Assembly: GCA_963922205.1 (NCBI GenBank)
Contig: CAWUHX010000038.1
Span: 186,001-250,000 of the forward strand
From: Romanomermis culicivorax
Lineage: Eukaryota; Nematoda; Enoplea; Mermithida; Mermithidae
Length of the DNA stretch: 64,000 nucleotides
Reading direction: 5' to 3'
Positions 48,005 through 58,099 of this stretch are shown piece by piece. How positions within the stretch are numbered: the first letter of the stretch is position 1; each line of letters starts with the position of its first letter. The translations under genes were made by a program, and so were the position numbers. The notes beneath the pieces are model-generated. The model was not told the DNA's origin, ran no database searches, and saw nothing but the letters and a program-made list of their open reading frames with translations.

Positions 48005-48085
48005 TAATTCTAAGCCTTGGCCTAAGCCTAGTTTAAACCTTAGCCTAAGCCTAAGTTCAAGTCTAACCTAAGCATAACCCTAAAT
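48005..48085. repeat. Degenerate telomere-like (GCCTAA)n tract
   Basis: CCTAAG/GCCTAA words follow each other (TTAGCCTAAGCCTAAG and diverged neighbours such as CTAACCTAAGC and AACCCTAAAT). The reverse complement, TTAGGC, is the nematode-type telomere repeat and contains the arthropod type TTAGG. Only two consecutive perfect units are visible, so this may equally be a simple repeat. Confidence 0.5.
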
Positions 48086-48230
48086 CTGGGACTAAGCTTG
48101 TGCGAGAAAATTTGCTAGAGTAAAATTAAAAAAGTTGGTAAATTATTTGGACCAATCAAATTGATGACAGCTCTCGCCCGGCAATGCTTTCTCATTTGCA
48201 TAAAGTACAAAAAATAAAAAAATATCTAAT

Positions 48231-48465
48231 TGTAGTCTTTTTTCAAGAAATGCTTCCAAATAATAGTGGATATTTGAGACATTAAAGACATTCAGCTAAA
48301 CCGTATGTCACATTGCGCCAAAAGCCTGCGAGCATATTCAACTAACTTTTAGCTATTTTTTGAATAAAAAATTTCGTAGAAAGAAATTTATGTAAAAGAT
48401 TTCAACAACAATGCTAATTTTTGTGAATTTTCACTTTGCGAGCATTCCATAAAAAACAGACTATA
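48231..48465. mobile_element. Family A miniature element nested in the GGCGCC element
   Basis: The ends are TGTAGTCTTTTTTCAAGAAA and ATAAAAAACAGACTATA. The interior GCGAGCATATTCAACTAA matches the family. Confidence 0.7.
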
Positions 48466-48720
48466 GTTAAATCAATTTTATTTCCTCAAAGAAAAAATAT
48501 CAGGCAAAACAAATTATAGTCATGGATTCATTTTAAAGTTTTTGCTGCCGTTTTCTGACAGCGAAAAAATATAAAATAGAGAAGAAATGAGATAAATATA
48601 GAAAGTAAAAAAATGAATAAAAAATTCAACAAAAGGAAGAAAGTTTGGCGCCGAAATTACCCGGCGCCGAACTAGCTGGCGCGGAAATGGCGGCGCCGCC
48701 TTGCAGAAATGTGCAGACAC

Positions 48721-49198
48721 CTACAGCTCCCAAAACGGTACACAAATCTGATTAGAATTGTAACATATATGTTGGACATAGTGGCTACAGAAATGAGGAA
48801 ATTCAAATGACTTTTTCAGTTTATTTGGACTGAAAAAGAATAAAAGTGTACGGGATGAGAATTTTTTCATACCAGCATGTAGAGCGTGTATTATGCATGT
48901 AACGAGCCTTTGGCTACTCTTTTCTAGACTGTGATAATTGAAAACACGTGTACAGATCGAAAAATGTCAATAAATGTAAAAATTCGAAACTTTAGAGTAC
49001 TATAGCGATGTGAATTTGACACAATACTCAGTATGTAAAACTACTCAAAATGTCTCATTTTTTGAGATGTTGTTAATTTTCAATTTATCATGGGTAACTG
49101 CAGCAGAAGATCGGATCTCTGAGAAATCGTGGCAAAATTTAAACAACATAATGTACTGGGTGGCCCACTTATCTATGCGCTATGTTGATTCGGCAAAA
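48721..49198. other. Stretch without supported features
   Basis: AT-rich DNA between two repeat elements; no exon or element end recognised. Confidence 0.5.
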
Positions 49199-49429
49199 TA
49201 TAGTCCGCTTTTTATAAAATGCTTATACAGTGAAAATTGAAAAAGCTATGCACTGTCGTTGAAACGGTTCACACAAACTTCTGACTATGAAATTTTTGTA
49301 TTCAAAAAATACCTCAAGGTTTGTTGTCTATGCTGACAGGTTTCCGGCGCTATGTGACATACGGCTGGCCTGAAAATCTTAGGAGTCTGAAATAGCATTT
49401 GCTTTGCATTTCAAGAAAAAAAGACTATA
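49199..49429. mobile_element. Family A miniature element, copy
   Basis: It starts TATAGTCCGCTTTTTATAAA and ends TCAAGAAAAAAAGACTATA. The interior TATGCTGACAGGTTTCCGG and GTGACATACGG match the family. Confidence 0.7.
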
Positions 49430-49634
49430 AATTTCCATAAGTTTTTTTCCACGAAATTTTCCCCAAATAAGTTGTATTTATTAGAATTTTCATACATAAA
49501 ATTTCACGATAATTGCACCACTTACATTGTTCGCTGGGTAAACGAACACGGATCGCCTGTGATGAAATGTTCCTGCACACGATACGCGAATTTTCAACAG
49601 GATTGACTGACTGATCCCTGTCTCTTTACATCAT

Positions 49635-50045
49635 AGGTGGCGCGGTAGCGACAACCTTCGCGTCTCCCCTCTGGAGCCAAAACGGTAAGAGCTAGAACCT
49701 TCGTTTTTTCATAATTTCAGGCTTAGGAACAAAATATGAGGCGCATGTGCTCATTTGACCTCTATCTGCATATGGTGCTCGGTGGTTCCCCAAAAACATG
49801 CTAAAAACGGCCCTTTTTGGGGTTTTTAGTTCCAGCATTCCCCACATAGGGTGTTGCATCTCCGAGCACGATACTCATGCCTCTACCCAGTGTCCCTCAA
49901 ATTACACTTTTTTTCTTTTTTGGAAAGTATGGCCTCAATCTAATTATACCATGGTCCAAAGTCCCGGAAACCACCAAAATTCCATAATTTTGTTATTTAA
50001 AATTTATGACTTCAAAACAATAATTTTTTTGCATAAAATTTTTTG
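49635..50045 (+). repeat. Dispersed ~410-bp repeat, copy 1
   Basis: It shares ordered landmarks with 51725-52135: GAGCCAAAACGGTAAGAGCT, TTTTTTCATAATTTC, CCCCAAAAACATGC, TATGGCCTCAAT and GGTCCAAAGTCC. Its second copy forms the core of the foldback-like element at 51180-53390, so this is probably a separate insertion or remnant of the same family lacking the arms. Confidence 0.7.
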
Positions 50046-50237
50046 CTGTATGTTTTCGCATGATGCATTCATGCCTACATTTCTGCATGCAAAAAGTCGT
50101 AGAGAGTTATAGGGGGTCCATATGGTCATTTGACCACCCAAGGATAGGCGTAACAAGTTGTCCTCAACTACGTGATCACATGACCACGAGGGGTTCCCCT
50201 GGAAAGGGCGGCTGTGTGTCTGAGCTTGCTTTGCTGG

Positions 50238-50430
50238 CCACAAGGTCATTTCCGCCACCGGCTCATCTCCGGCACCCAGCCATTTCCGCCACAGGGTCAC
50301 CTCCACCACCGGGTCATTTCTGCCACTGAGTCCTTTCCATCATCGGGCCACTTTCACCATTGGATCATTTCCGCCACCAGGTCACCTCCACCACTGTGCC
50401 ATTTGCGCCACCGAGTCATTTCAGCCACTG
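50238..50430. repeat. 17-bp minisatellite
   Basis: About eleven diverged units of TCATTTCCGCCACCGGG follow head to tail. Variants include TCACCTCCACCACCGGG and CCATTTGCGCCACCGAG. Period 17 leaves all frames shifting, and open frames on both strands are by-products. The ATTTC-CGCC core resembles the arms of the element at 47846-48700. Confidence 0.8.
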
Positions 50431-50457
50431 GCCTAGTCTGACTGGCGGAGCTCCATC

Positions 50458-50701
50458 TATAGTCTGTTCTTCTTGAAATGTTTCTTAATTATGGAATGGA
50501 AAGCAAACACTATTTTAGATTTTTAGTTTTCTGCTAAACCATCCGTCACGTGAATTTAATATTTTGTGAGCTTATTCAATCAAAATTTAACAATTTTTGA
50601 ATGAAAAATTCATTGTGAAAGCTTCTTGTACGCGATTTTGATGACATAATTGATTTTTTTCTTTTTCAATTTAGAATCATTTTATAAGAAAGCAAACTAC
50701 A
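50458..50701. mobile_element. Family A miniature element, inserted between two minisatellites
   Basis: It starts TATAGTCTGTTCTTCTTGAA and ends AGCAAACTACA. The interior GTGAGCTTATTCAATCAAAA is in the opposite orientation to the copy at 63236. Confidence 0.7.
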
Positions 50702-50774
50702 GATGGACTATCAGAGCTTCGCCAAGTTGGACTGTTCAACCGTCCAGAACAAGTAAGACACTGTTGAAACCAGC

Positions 50775-51095
50775 TGTCCACATGCGAGGCGTAGCCATCT
50801 GCAGGTGAGACGCAGCCAACCGCTGGCAAGACGCTGCGGACCGCAGGTAAGACACATTCATCTGCAAGTGAGACGCAGCCGTCTGCAGGTGAGGCGCAGA
50901 CATTCGCAGGCAACAAGCAGCCATCCACAAGTGAGACGCAGTTGCCTGCAAGTGAGACACAGCTAGACGCAACCATCCACAAGTGGGATGCTATGGTAAT
51001 GGAGACGCTACCTTCCGCGAGGCGTAGCGGAACGCAGACATTCATAACTGCGATGCAGCTATCCACAGGTGAAACGCAGCCGTCTGCAGGCATTA
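50775..51095. repeat. 21-bp minisatellite
   Basis: Diverged units of about 21 bases, consensus CTGCAGGTGAGACGCAGCCAT, run head to tail. Because 21 is a multiple of three, two minus-strand frames remain open (138 and 78 codons) and encode a 7-residue periodic Ala/Ser/Cys-rich sequence. There is no splice or start context to support translation, so I read it as repeat DNA. Confidence 0.75.
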
Positions 51096-51429
51096 TGACT
51101 ATCTCTATCAGAACTTGATCAAATTATCGAGTTCCAACTAGTCAGAGTATAAAAACAAAAGAAAGGTATAATAGATTCCTAAATGAAAAGTACAAAAGTA
51201 TTGAAGCACATTGAAGCACATTGAAGTTTTAAATTTGTCAATCTTCACATCAAAGAAACAAAAAACAATTTTGAAGCGACGAATTCTCACTTTCCGCAAA
51301 AATAATAGGTGTTTAGGGGCCAACTATACTTCGCTGTATGGTGCCGTACGGCATGATAAATAGCTGCTATACTTACGTGCCGTATGGCACTGTACGGCGC
51401 CGTACGGCAGCATAGTACTTAAAACACGT

Positions 51430-51720
51430 TGTAAACAAAGCGTAAGGATGACCATATCCATTCAATTATAGCCAAGAAACCCTCAGCCCAAACTAGGAGA
51501 AATATCGTTGTTTACACACGGGACAATTTTTTGTGTGACGTGACTACATCCATCGAATTTTCCATACCCGAAAACCCCTCCCCACAATAAAAAGAAATAC
51601 ATTTCTTTACGTTTAGGATAATTTGTTGTGTAAAGTGACCTCATCCATGGAATAACCCCCCCCCACCCGGTCGAAAACCCTTCCACCAAGAAATCACGGA
51701 TATTCGGTTGTTTACACTCC
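51430..51720 (-). repeat. Three inverted ~97-bp repeats (left arm array)
   Basis: The same unit as in the right array appears in reverse complement about three times, anchored by CCAT(T/C)(C/G)AAT words near 51446, 51543 and 51640 and by GTTTACAC words. Confidence 0.75.
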
Positions 51721-51724
51721 GGAT

Positions 51725-52135
51725 GTTTTTTGTGTGGCGCGGCAGCCTCAATCTATAATATACTTGGCCCCCAAAATTCATTTTATCCCTCTAAAGCCAA
51801 AACGGTGAGAGCTAGAACCTTGGGTTTTTTCATAATTTCGGGCATAGGGGCAAACTATGGGGTGCCTGTTATCATTTTACCTTTATCTGCAAGTGGTACT
51901 CGGTGGGGCCCCAAAAACATGCGAAAAATGCCCCACATTGCGTGTGCCATAACCAAGCTCCACACTTCAGTCTAAGCATCTTGGGGGTGCAATCTCAAAT
52001 GCGTTTTTTCTTCTTTTCTTTAAAATATGGCCTCAATTCAGTTATGCGGTGATCCAAAGTCCTGGGAACGGCAAAATTCGGAAATTACGTTATATAATAC
52101 TTACGGCTTCAAAAACATAATTTTTTGCGGCATAA
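51725..52135 (+). repeat. Dispersed ~410-bp repeat, copy 2 (core of the foldback-like element)
   Basis: The landmarks AAGCCAAAACGGTGAGAGCT, GGTACTCGGTGGGGCCCCAA, ATATGGCCTCAATTCAG and GATCCAAAGTCCTGGGAAC match copy 1 at 49635-50045 in order and direction. Confidence 0.7.
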
Positions 52136-52189
52136 TGCACTACGGTGCCGGAATCTTTTACAGTTTCAATTGCAACCAGCGTTATTGGA

Positions 52190-53215
52190 ATTTTCGGGGC
52201 ACAAGGGTTTTCGACCATGGGGAATTCAATCGACGCAGTCACTTTACACAAAAAATTATATTGATTGTGAACATACGTATCTCATCGATTTTTTGGTGGA
52301 AGGGGTTTTCAACCGCGAGGAGTTCAATGGACGTGGTCACCTTACACGAAAAATTATCCTGCGTGCAGGTATTTCCATGGTCGTTTTGGAGTAGGGTTTC
52401 TCGACTGCGAGGAATTCACTGGACGCTTTCACTTTACACAAAAGAATTATCCTGCATGTAAACAAACGTATTTTCAAGATTTTTTGGAGGAAGGTGTTTT
52501 CGACCACAGAGAATTCAACGGACGCGATCACACTACCCAAAAAATTATCCTGCGTGTAAATCAAAGGTATTTTCGTAGCTTATATGAAGAAGGGGTTTTC
52601 GACAGTGGGGAATTCAATGGATGCGGTCACTTGACCCAAAAAATTATACAGGGTGTAAATAAGCGTATTTTCGTAATTTTTTGATTGGGGTCTTCGACGA
52701 AATCAATGGACGCTGTCACTTCACACAATAAAAATTATCCTGGGTGTAAGCAAGCGTATCTCCGTGAATTTTTGGCGGAAGGGTTTTCGATCGCGGTAAT
52801 TCAATGGATGCGATCACCTTACACGAAAAGTTACCACGGATGTAAACAAGCGTATTTACGTGATATTTTGGTGAAAGGGGTTATCGATCACACATAATTC
52901 AATAGACGCGATCACGTTGCACAAAAAATTACATAAGTGTAAGCAAATGTATTTCTGCGATTTTTTGTGTGGAAGGGTTTTTCGGCTATGAAGAATTCGG
53001 CGGATGCAGTCATGTCACACAAAAAATATCCTGGGTGTAAACAAACGTTTTTTCACGATTTTTGGGGGAAAGGGTGTCTGACCATAGGGAATTCAATGAG
53101 CGCAGTCACTTTATACAAAAAATTGTCCTGTTTGTAAACAGAGATATTTCCGCATTTTTTGAGTGAAAGGTTCTTGGCCATGGGGAATTCAATGGATATG
53201 GTTCTTTTTACACTC
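52190..53215 (+). repeat. Eleven ~97-bp tandem repeats (right arm array)
   Basis: Anchoring on GGAATTCAATGGACGC-like words gives units starting at about 52223, 52322, 52412, 52509, 52608, 52700, 52795, 52895, 52990, 53088 and 53187, spaced 90-100 bases. Each unit also has CACTTTACACAAAAAATTAT, CCTGGGTGTAAAC and GATTTTTTGG. TTTACAC and GTGTAAA within each unit could pair as a small stem. Confidence 0.85.
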
Positions 53216-53432
53216 TGCTTACAACGTGTTTTAAATACTATGCGGCTTACACATATTTTACTTGACCGAAAATGAGAATTCGTAGTTTTAAGATTGTTTT
53301 TAATTGTTTCTTTGATATAAGGAGAATAAAGTGAGAATATTTAAAACGAAAGTGAGAATATTTAAAACGTCAATGTGCTTCTATGAAGGTTTTCATGCAT
53401 GGTTGAGGCACACCAAAAAGAGGTGGACTAGT

Positions 53433-55195
53433 CTATTAGAAAATGCACCGATGGGGCAGAAAAGCAGAGAATATACTTTCCTGGATAGTTGCCAAGCTAG
53501 AAAAAGGAGTGAACTAGACTTCTGGGAACTTGTGTTAAAGTTGGAAAAAATTCACTTTTGTAATATTGGTTTTTCATTTTTTCTTATTGAAAAGTTTTCC
53601 ATGTCTGTGAAAAAGTATATTCTGCACCTTGGTGCATCGACACACTTTCTAACCATACATGTGCACATCCGAAATTTTGAGGAGGGTACAGATGGTGGAT
53701 CTTGGTTTTTTGGCGTTTTTTAGACAGCAAATTCAAAAAAAATTGACCAAAATTTTTTTTTCATAAAAGACTTTCCAGATTCAAAACTCTTGGGATAATT
53801 TGTACCCTCCCCCTCCCCCCATTCACACATGTGTGCTTCCAACTGAGTTGAGCTTTTTTACTTAATTCAGTGTGAATAAAACAGGAATCAACTGTGAGAA
53901 AGTGGCACATAAAATCCCACTCAGTTTTTTTAATAAAAAAAGCTGCAGCTTAAAGTCTTCTTAGAACTAAATCGATTGTGTTGGATATATTTAATTCAGT
54001 CATTTAACATAACATGGTATAAAATTAATTCCGTAAATTTGACTGATTACAAACTGTAAACAAATTTATTCTCTGTATATAGAAACTCGAAATCAAGTTA
54101 TCACAAGAGTTTCCTGAAACTATTAAACAAAATAGCATTCCAAGTTTTTGGATTTAAACTAAAATTTGCAGAGAGAGCGCTTTTTGAGGGATTGCAGACG
54201 GGATGAAATTTCACCCATCCCGATCGTCCCCGTCCTGCTTCCAAAAAAGTCGTACTGTTGCACTGGGAGTGTGAGTAGAGTAGGGGCTAAGCGGGAACCG
54301 GATTTGGCGCGCGCCCTTAATATAGCCGTGGCTGAATCAGGAGCTTTTTATTGGCATTTTTGTATGCTTTACCCTGTCGTCCCATTTGCAGGTGGTGCCC
54401 AATGACTGTAATGAAGGTCCAATTGTACTAAAGGGGTCTAAGCTCGAACTCAAGACAATTTCGAACAAAAAGGTGATTAGGCTTGATCTCAGGTTTAGTT
54501 TTATCTGAATGTCATCAGGACTACAACGAGCTCAATGTCAAGATTATCCCCAGCTCGAGCTGTCGGATCGCGCTAACATTTTCGCGTATTCTTATCTCTA
54601 TAGCAAATTTGTATAAAAATGTCTGCGATTCCCAAACTCGAACTTGAACCTCAGTATTACTTAATCCTGAAGTGAGTATTGTTTGTGCACTGGAAGAAAA
54701 TAATTTCGACATTGTGATTAGCTCAAGCTGAGTATCAGCAATTTAATACCGATGTTGAGATTATCCTCACGTTGGGTTAGTGCAACCAATCTCAGGCTTC
54801 TTTATAGTTCTGAAAATGACTATAATATGCCTTCCTCACTATGAGTTTTGAATCGGTCGGGAGTTAGAATTCTATTGGTTAGCCATTTCTATACATTTGA
54901 GTGAAGTCAGCCATCGGCATCATTGAAAATAATTTTTATACAGGAAACTTTAACTGTAGTTGATGTCAGGGGAACGAAAAAATGCACGATGCTGCAGAAT
55001 ATACTTTTTCATAGACATAGAAAACTTTTTAATGAAAAAGAATGAAAATCCAATATTACAAAAGTGAATTTTTTCCAACTTTAACCCAAGGTCTCAAAAA
55101 TCTAGTCCACTCCTTTTTCTAGCTCGGCAACAATCCAAGCAAGTATATTATCCTTTTTCCTGCCCCATCAGGGCATTTTCTTATAAAATAGTAGA
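53433..55195. mobile_element. 1.76-kb element bounded by ~200-bp inverted repeats
   Basis: The left arm 53433-53628 and the right arm 54992-55195 are inverted copies sharing GATGGGGCAG, TTGCC(A/G)AGCTAGAAAAAGG, TAAAGTTGGAAAAAATTCAC and AAAAAGTATATTCTGCA. The ~1.36 kb between them includes a GC-rich patch at 54170-54420 but no convincing coding sequence. It directly abuts the foldback-like element. Confidence 0.7.
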
Positions 55196-55389
55196 AAATG
55201 TTATCTCGTTCTGAAATTTACTAATTAATTTCGTTTCGTTTTTGTTGAACAAAATAACAAAACTAAAACGTTCTATATGCAGTAATGTGCTCAATTGGAT
55301 ACCAAACAAGCACAAAATTTCGTTTCAATTCAAAAAATTGTTGAAATAAATCGGTGGGTCGATAGGGCACGGACACAGCATACTGCTTT

Positions 55390-55503
55390 TTTCGTATTGA
55401 ATCTTCTTTCACGAGATCGCTGCATCGATCGTTTCAAAATGAATTGGATATAATTTCTGTCATTTTTTAATTTACCAGCATTTTATAAGAAAACAAACTA
55501 TAG
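55390..55503. mobile_element. Family A miniature element, 3' fragment
   Basis: The end ACCAGCATTTTATAAGAAAA followed by CAAACTATA and the internal GATCGTTTCAAAATGAATT match one half of the family. The other half is absent or too diverged. Confidence 0.45.
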
Positions 55504-55750
55504 TATCATCTTATTCAAATTTCCAGCATAAGTTTCTGCAGTTACTGTCTTCATTATGACTATGATCTCTGACATTTATATCGATTTTGTAGCAGTAACC
55601 GTAAGAATGCCGTCAGCAGAATAAACTAAGGGTAATAGAAAAATTGTGCTATAGATGCAATTCGGTATGCTCCGACAGTAAAACTTGAACTAACTTGAAC
55701 TCTACGGCTTCTGCTGTTTCCATGACGAGAAAGTGACTTTAAAATTTTAA

Positions 55751-57737
55751 ATGTCTTCCCTGAACGAAGCCGTCTCCAACTGCACGTCAGCCTCTGACCT
55801 ACTGCTTGAAAAAGTTGTCAGTTTGAGGTATGGTTTCTGAACGGTCCATATTATTGAAAAAGTGTTTTTCAATTTGATTGCTAAAAATAAGTGAAAACTT
55901 TAGGGCTTGACAAGACGAAACTTTCCTCATTTTCCTTATTGAACTTCGTTCCATAAGTCAATTAATCTAAATATGTCAATTAATAAGGGTATTACCTACA
56001 CTCTACCCACACTGAAATGCACTTTCGCTTAGAAATTAGTGGGTAGAAATATAATTTTCTAATATCATCCACTGAAAAATGTTCCATATAACGAAGATAT
56101 TCGAATATGCCGAGCCAAATGAGGCTGCTTTGATTGAAAAAAGTCATATTCAATTTTCTAATGTAATGTGTAATGTGGTTCGCGAAATATGCAGATTATT
56201 CCGTGGTTAAAGAATTAGTATTACGTAAACATCTCTACTGAATTAATTCTGAAATGATTAGGAAGTCATGAAAGTAAGTTTAACACCGAAAAATTGTAAT
56301 GAATAGAAAAAAATTTTCGTTCGTTAGCCATAAACAGAACAGCTAAAAATTTCATTCTATAAATGGTCGAGATTCCTCGATTAACATACAATTGTCAAGC
56401 GTAGTTCTATCCAACCAAGACTGCATAAGCATCGTGGTCTTTCTTCGATTTTGACCTTACAGTTGTCGTGGAAGAATTCAGCGCTTCTCCACAGTACAAA
56501 GTTTTCTACTCCATGAAAATTTGATATAAAATTGAACTTACTTTTGTTGTCGGATCTGTGATTTCAAAATAAATGTGTTATATAGTTTAGTTTGACTGTA
56601 GTGTATTCATAAATCAAAGAATATAATGATCAACGCTACTGCTTGTTTCTTACTGATGAGAGCGACAGATACTTTGCAAAGATTTGTATGCAGATATTTT
56701 TAGAATTCTAAGGATGACAGTTTTTTGGCGTTAGGATTGTGTGAAAAACTGCGACGCCAATCAGACTACTTATTCGTTCAGATAATCCATAAACAGATAC
56801 TTTATTGTTAAATTCAATTGAAAAAGACACTTTTTGCGATACATGAACATTGGAATATAAACACAGATTGGACCATCATTTTTTCTGTGAAAGCACTGAA
56901 CTGTAAGAGTCCGTATTGGGGGCATTCATATCCTGTCAAATACAACTTTGGTTATATATCGCTAGAATAGGAGATACAGCCATTCTGATAAGGATCGTAA
57001 ATTTCTATCGCAAACCTTCGGCATATGAATTGGTAAAAATTTGCTTTATTATAAATACGTTGTACTTTTCTCTGTGATCTCCGTTGGTTTTTGTTTTAAT
57101 TTCTGCGTATCCGTATATTTCTGTACTCACTTCTGTACTCAATGCGGGTCACCAGGCTTAGTTCATGCGAAGGCTACCGTGCTGCATCACATTCGGTTCC
57201 TCTACACCCAACCTGTGATCTCCGGCACACGCAGGAGTTGTCTGACGACTCATTTCGAGACACACAAGCTTGCTGAAGTGAAACGTTCGACGATCCTGAT
57301 ATCTCGTCTACCCAGACACTGCGCCGTACCGCTAAGCAGATTTTAACACTACACAGAGCCGCCATAGAACATGGCTTACTGTAGTAGCTTTAGCCAGGAT
57401 CCCTCAGGGTCGGTGGTCGGTGCCAGAAGTAGATTTGGTTTCGCGACTACTCTCCAAAATCACTTGCTTACTTTTGATCGAATGTTCATCTAAGTAGATC
57501 GAAAGCAACAGCAGTAAACTTGCCGAAGACTTCTCACAAATAACGGCACCAGCAACATCTCGATCTGAAATTCCTGATTTATCATTAATGAGCTACCTGC
57601 TCGGTATCTCTGAATTTTTGACGTCAAATGCTAGCCGCGTCTTTGGGACAACACACGACAATTATCATTCTTTAGCAAGTACTCTTACTCGAAATGTTAT
57701 TTCGACTATGCAAAATTTCCTCGGGTTTATAGAATAA
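55751..57737 (+). CDS. Proposed small gene of unknown function (at least two exons)
   Basis: Exon 1 starts at ATG 55751 (MSSLNEAVSNCTSASDLLLE) and ends SL plus two bases before a good donor, GTATGG, at 55828. A second frame is open for 73 codons from 57516 to TAA 57735-57737 and reads KLAEDFSQITAPATSRSEIP ... STMQNFLGFIE. The acceptor GCAG at 57511-57514 restores frame exactly with exon 1, giving about 99 residues; an alternative TAG acceptor at 57495-57497 also keeps frame if another exon intervenes. Two AATAAA signals follow at 57924 and 57936. The acceptor lacks a pyrimidine tract, which is the main weakness, and a middle exon may exist near 57130-57350. I recognise no family. Soluble, no signal peptide, many Ser/Thr. 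Confidence 0.45.
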
Positions 57738-57923
57738 GTTTTATTTTAGCCATGCTCGAAAGTTGACTCACTCGCTACGCTTTTTGGCAAACTTGTATTT
57801 AATTACAGTGTACTGTCTTGTTGCTAATTTAAAATTATGAAATCGAATTTTCTTTAATTTCCGTCTGAAAGTTTTTAATATGTCACTCAATACACACGCA
57901 ACATTTTTTAATGGGCTCGAGTT

Positions 57924-57941
57924 AATAAATGAGTTAATAAA
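57924..57941 (+). promoter_or_regulatory. Pair of polyadenylation signals
   Basis: Two AATAAA hexamers (57924-57929 and 57936-57941) lie about 190 bases after the stop of the proposed gene ending at 57737. Confidence 0.45.
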
Positions 57942-58099
57942 TTAAGACCATCTACCAAAAGTGATACCTGCTATTCCCCTTTACAAAGACCTACCCCTAT
58001 ATTCTATTCATTTTCAAATGAGCCTCGAAAAGCAAAATAATTCGTAGAAATCGGGGAGCAGGCAATAAACCCGCATCGTAGACCTAAATTTTTTCTCAA

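Larger units (their letters stand above)
47846..48700. mobile_element. Foldback-like element with GGCGCC-rich inverted ends
   Basis: The left end (47846-47885) contains GCCGCCATTTCGGCGCCGGC; the right end (48652-48700), reverse complemented, contains GCCGCCATTTCCGCGCCAGC and two further GGCGCC units about 17 bases apart. The arms flank about 770 bases that include the telomere-like tract and a nested family A element. The related unit design at 24837-25480 suggests one superfamily. Confidence 0.65.
51180..53390. mobile_element. Foldback-like element with arms of ~97-bp tandem repeats
   Basis: Outer arms at about 51200-51460 and 53190-53385 are inverted copies; both contain GAAGCACATTGA, CGAATTCTCA and TTAAAACACGTTGTAA in mirror order. 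Inside each lies a tandem array (about three units left, eleven right), again inverted. The ~450-base core at 51725-52190 matches the dispersed repeat at 49635-50045. The arrangement (long inverted arms built from tandem repeats) is that of foldback elements. Frames of 66-144 codons across the arrays share repeated peptides and are artefacts. A nested insertion rich in GTACGGC sits at about 51335-51415, only in the left arm. Confidence 0.75.

Noticed and set aside
50677-51093. 138-codon minus-strand frame with Cys/Ala/Ser repeats
   Set aside because: It coincides with the 21-bp tandem array, whose period keeps two frames open together; there is no signal peptide, splice context or non-repetitive coding flank.
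52027-52897. Series of plus-strand frames (up to 144 codons) with repeated peptides
   Set aside because: They follow the ~97-bp tandem array and change frame between units; the shared peptides are translated repeat DNA.
50238-53215. CRISPR-like array
   Set aside because: The repeats are contiguous tandem units without unique spacers, in a eukaryotic genome.
53331-53723. 130-codon plus-strand frame
   Set aside because: It spans the outer arm of one inverted-repeat element and the arm of the next, and its inverted partner at 55.0-55.2 kb is not open in the same way.
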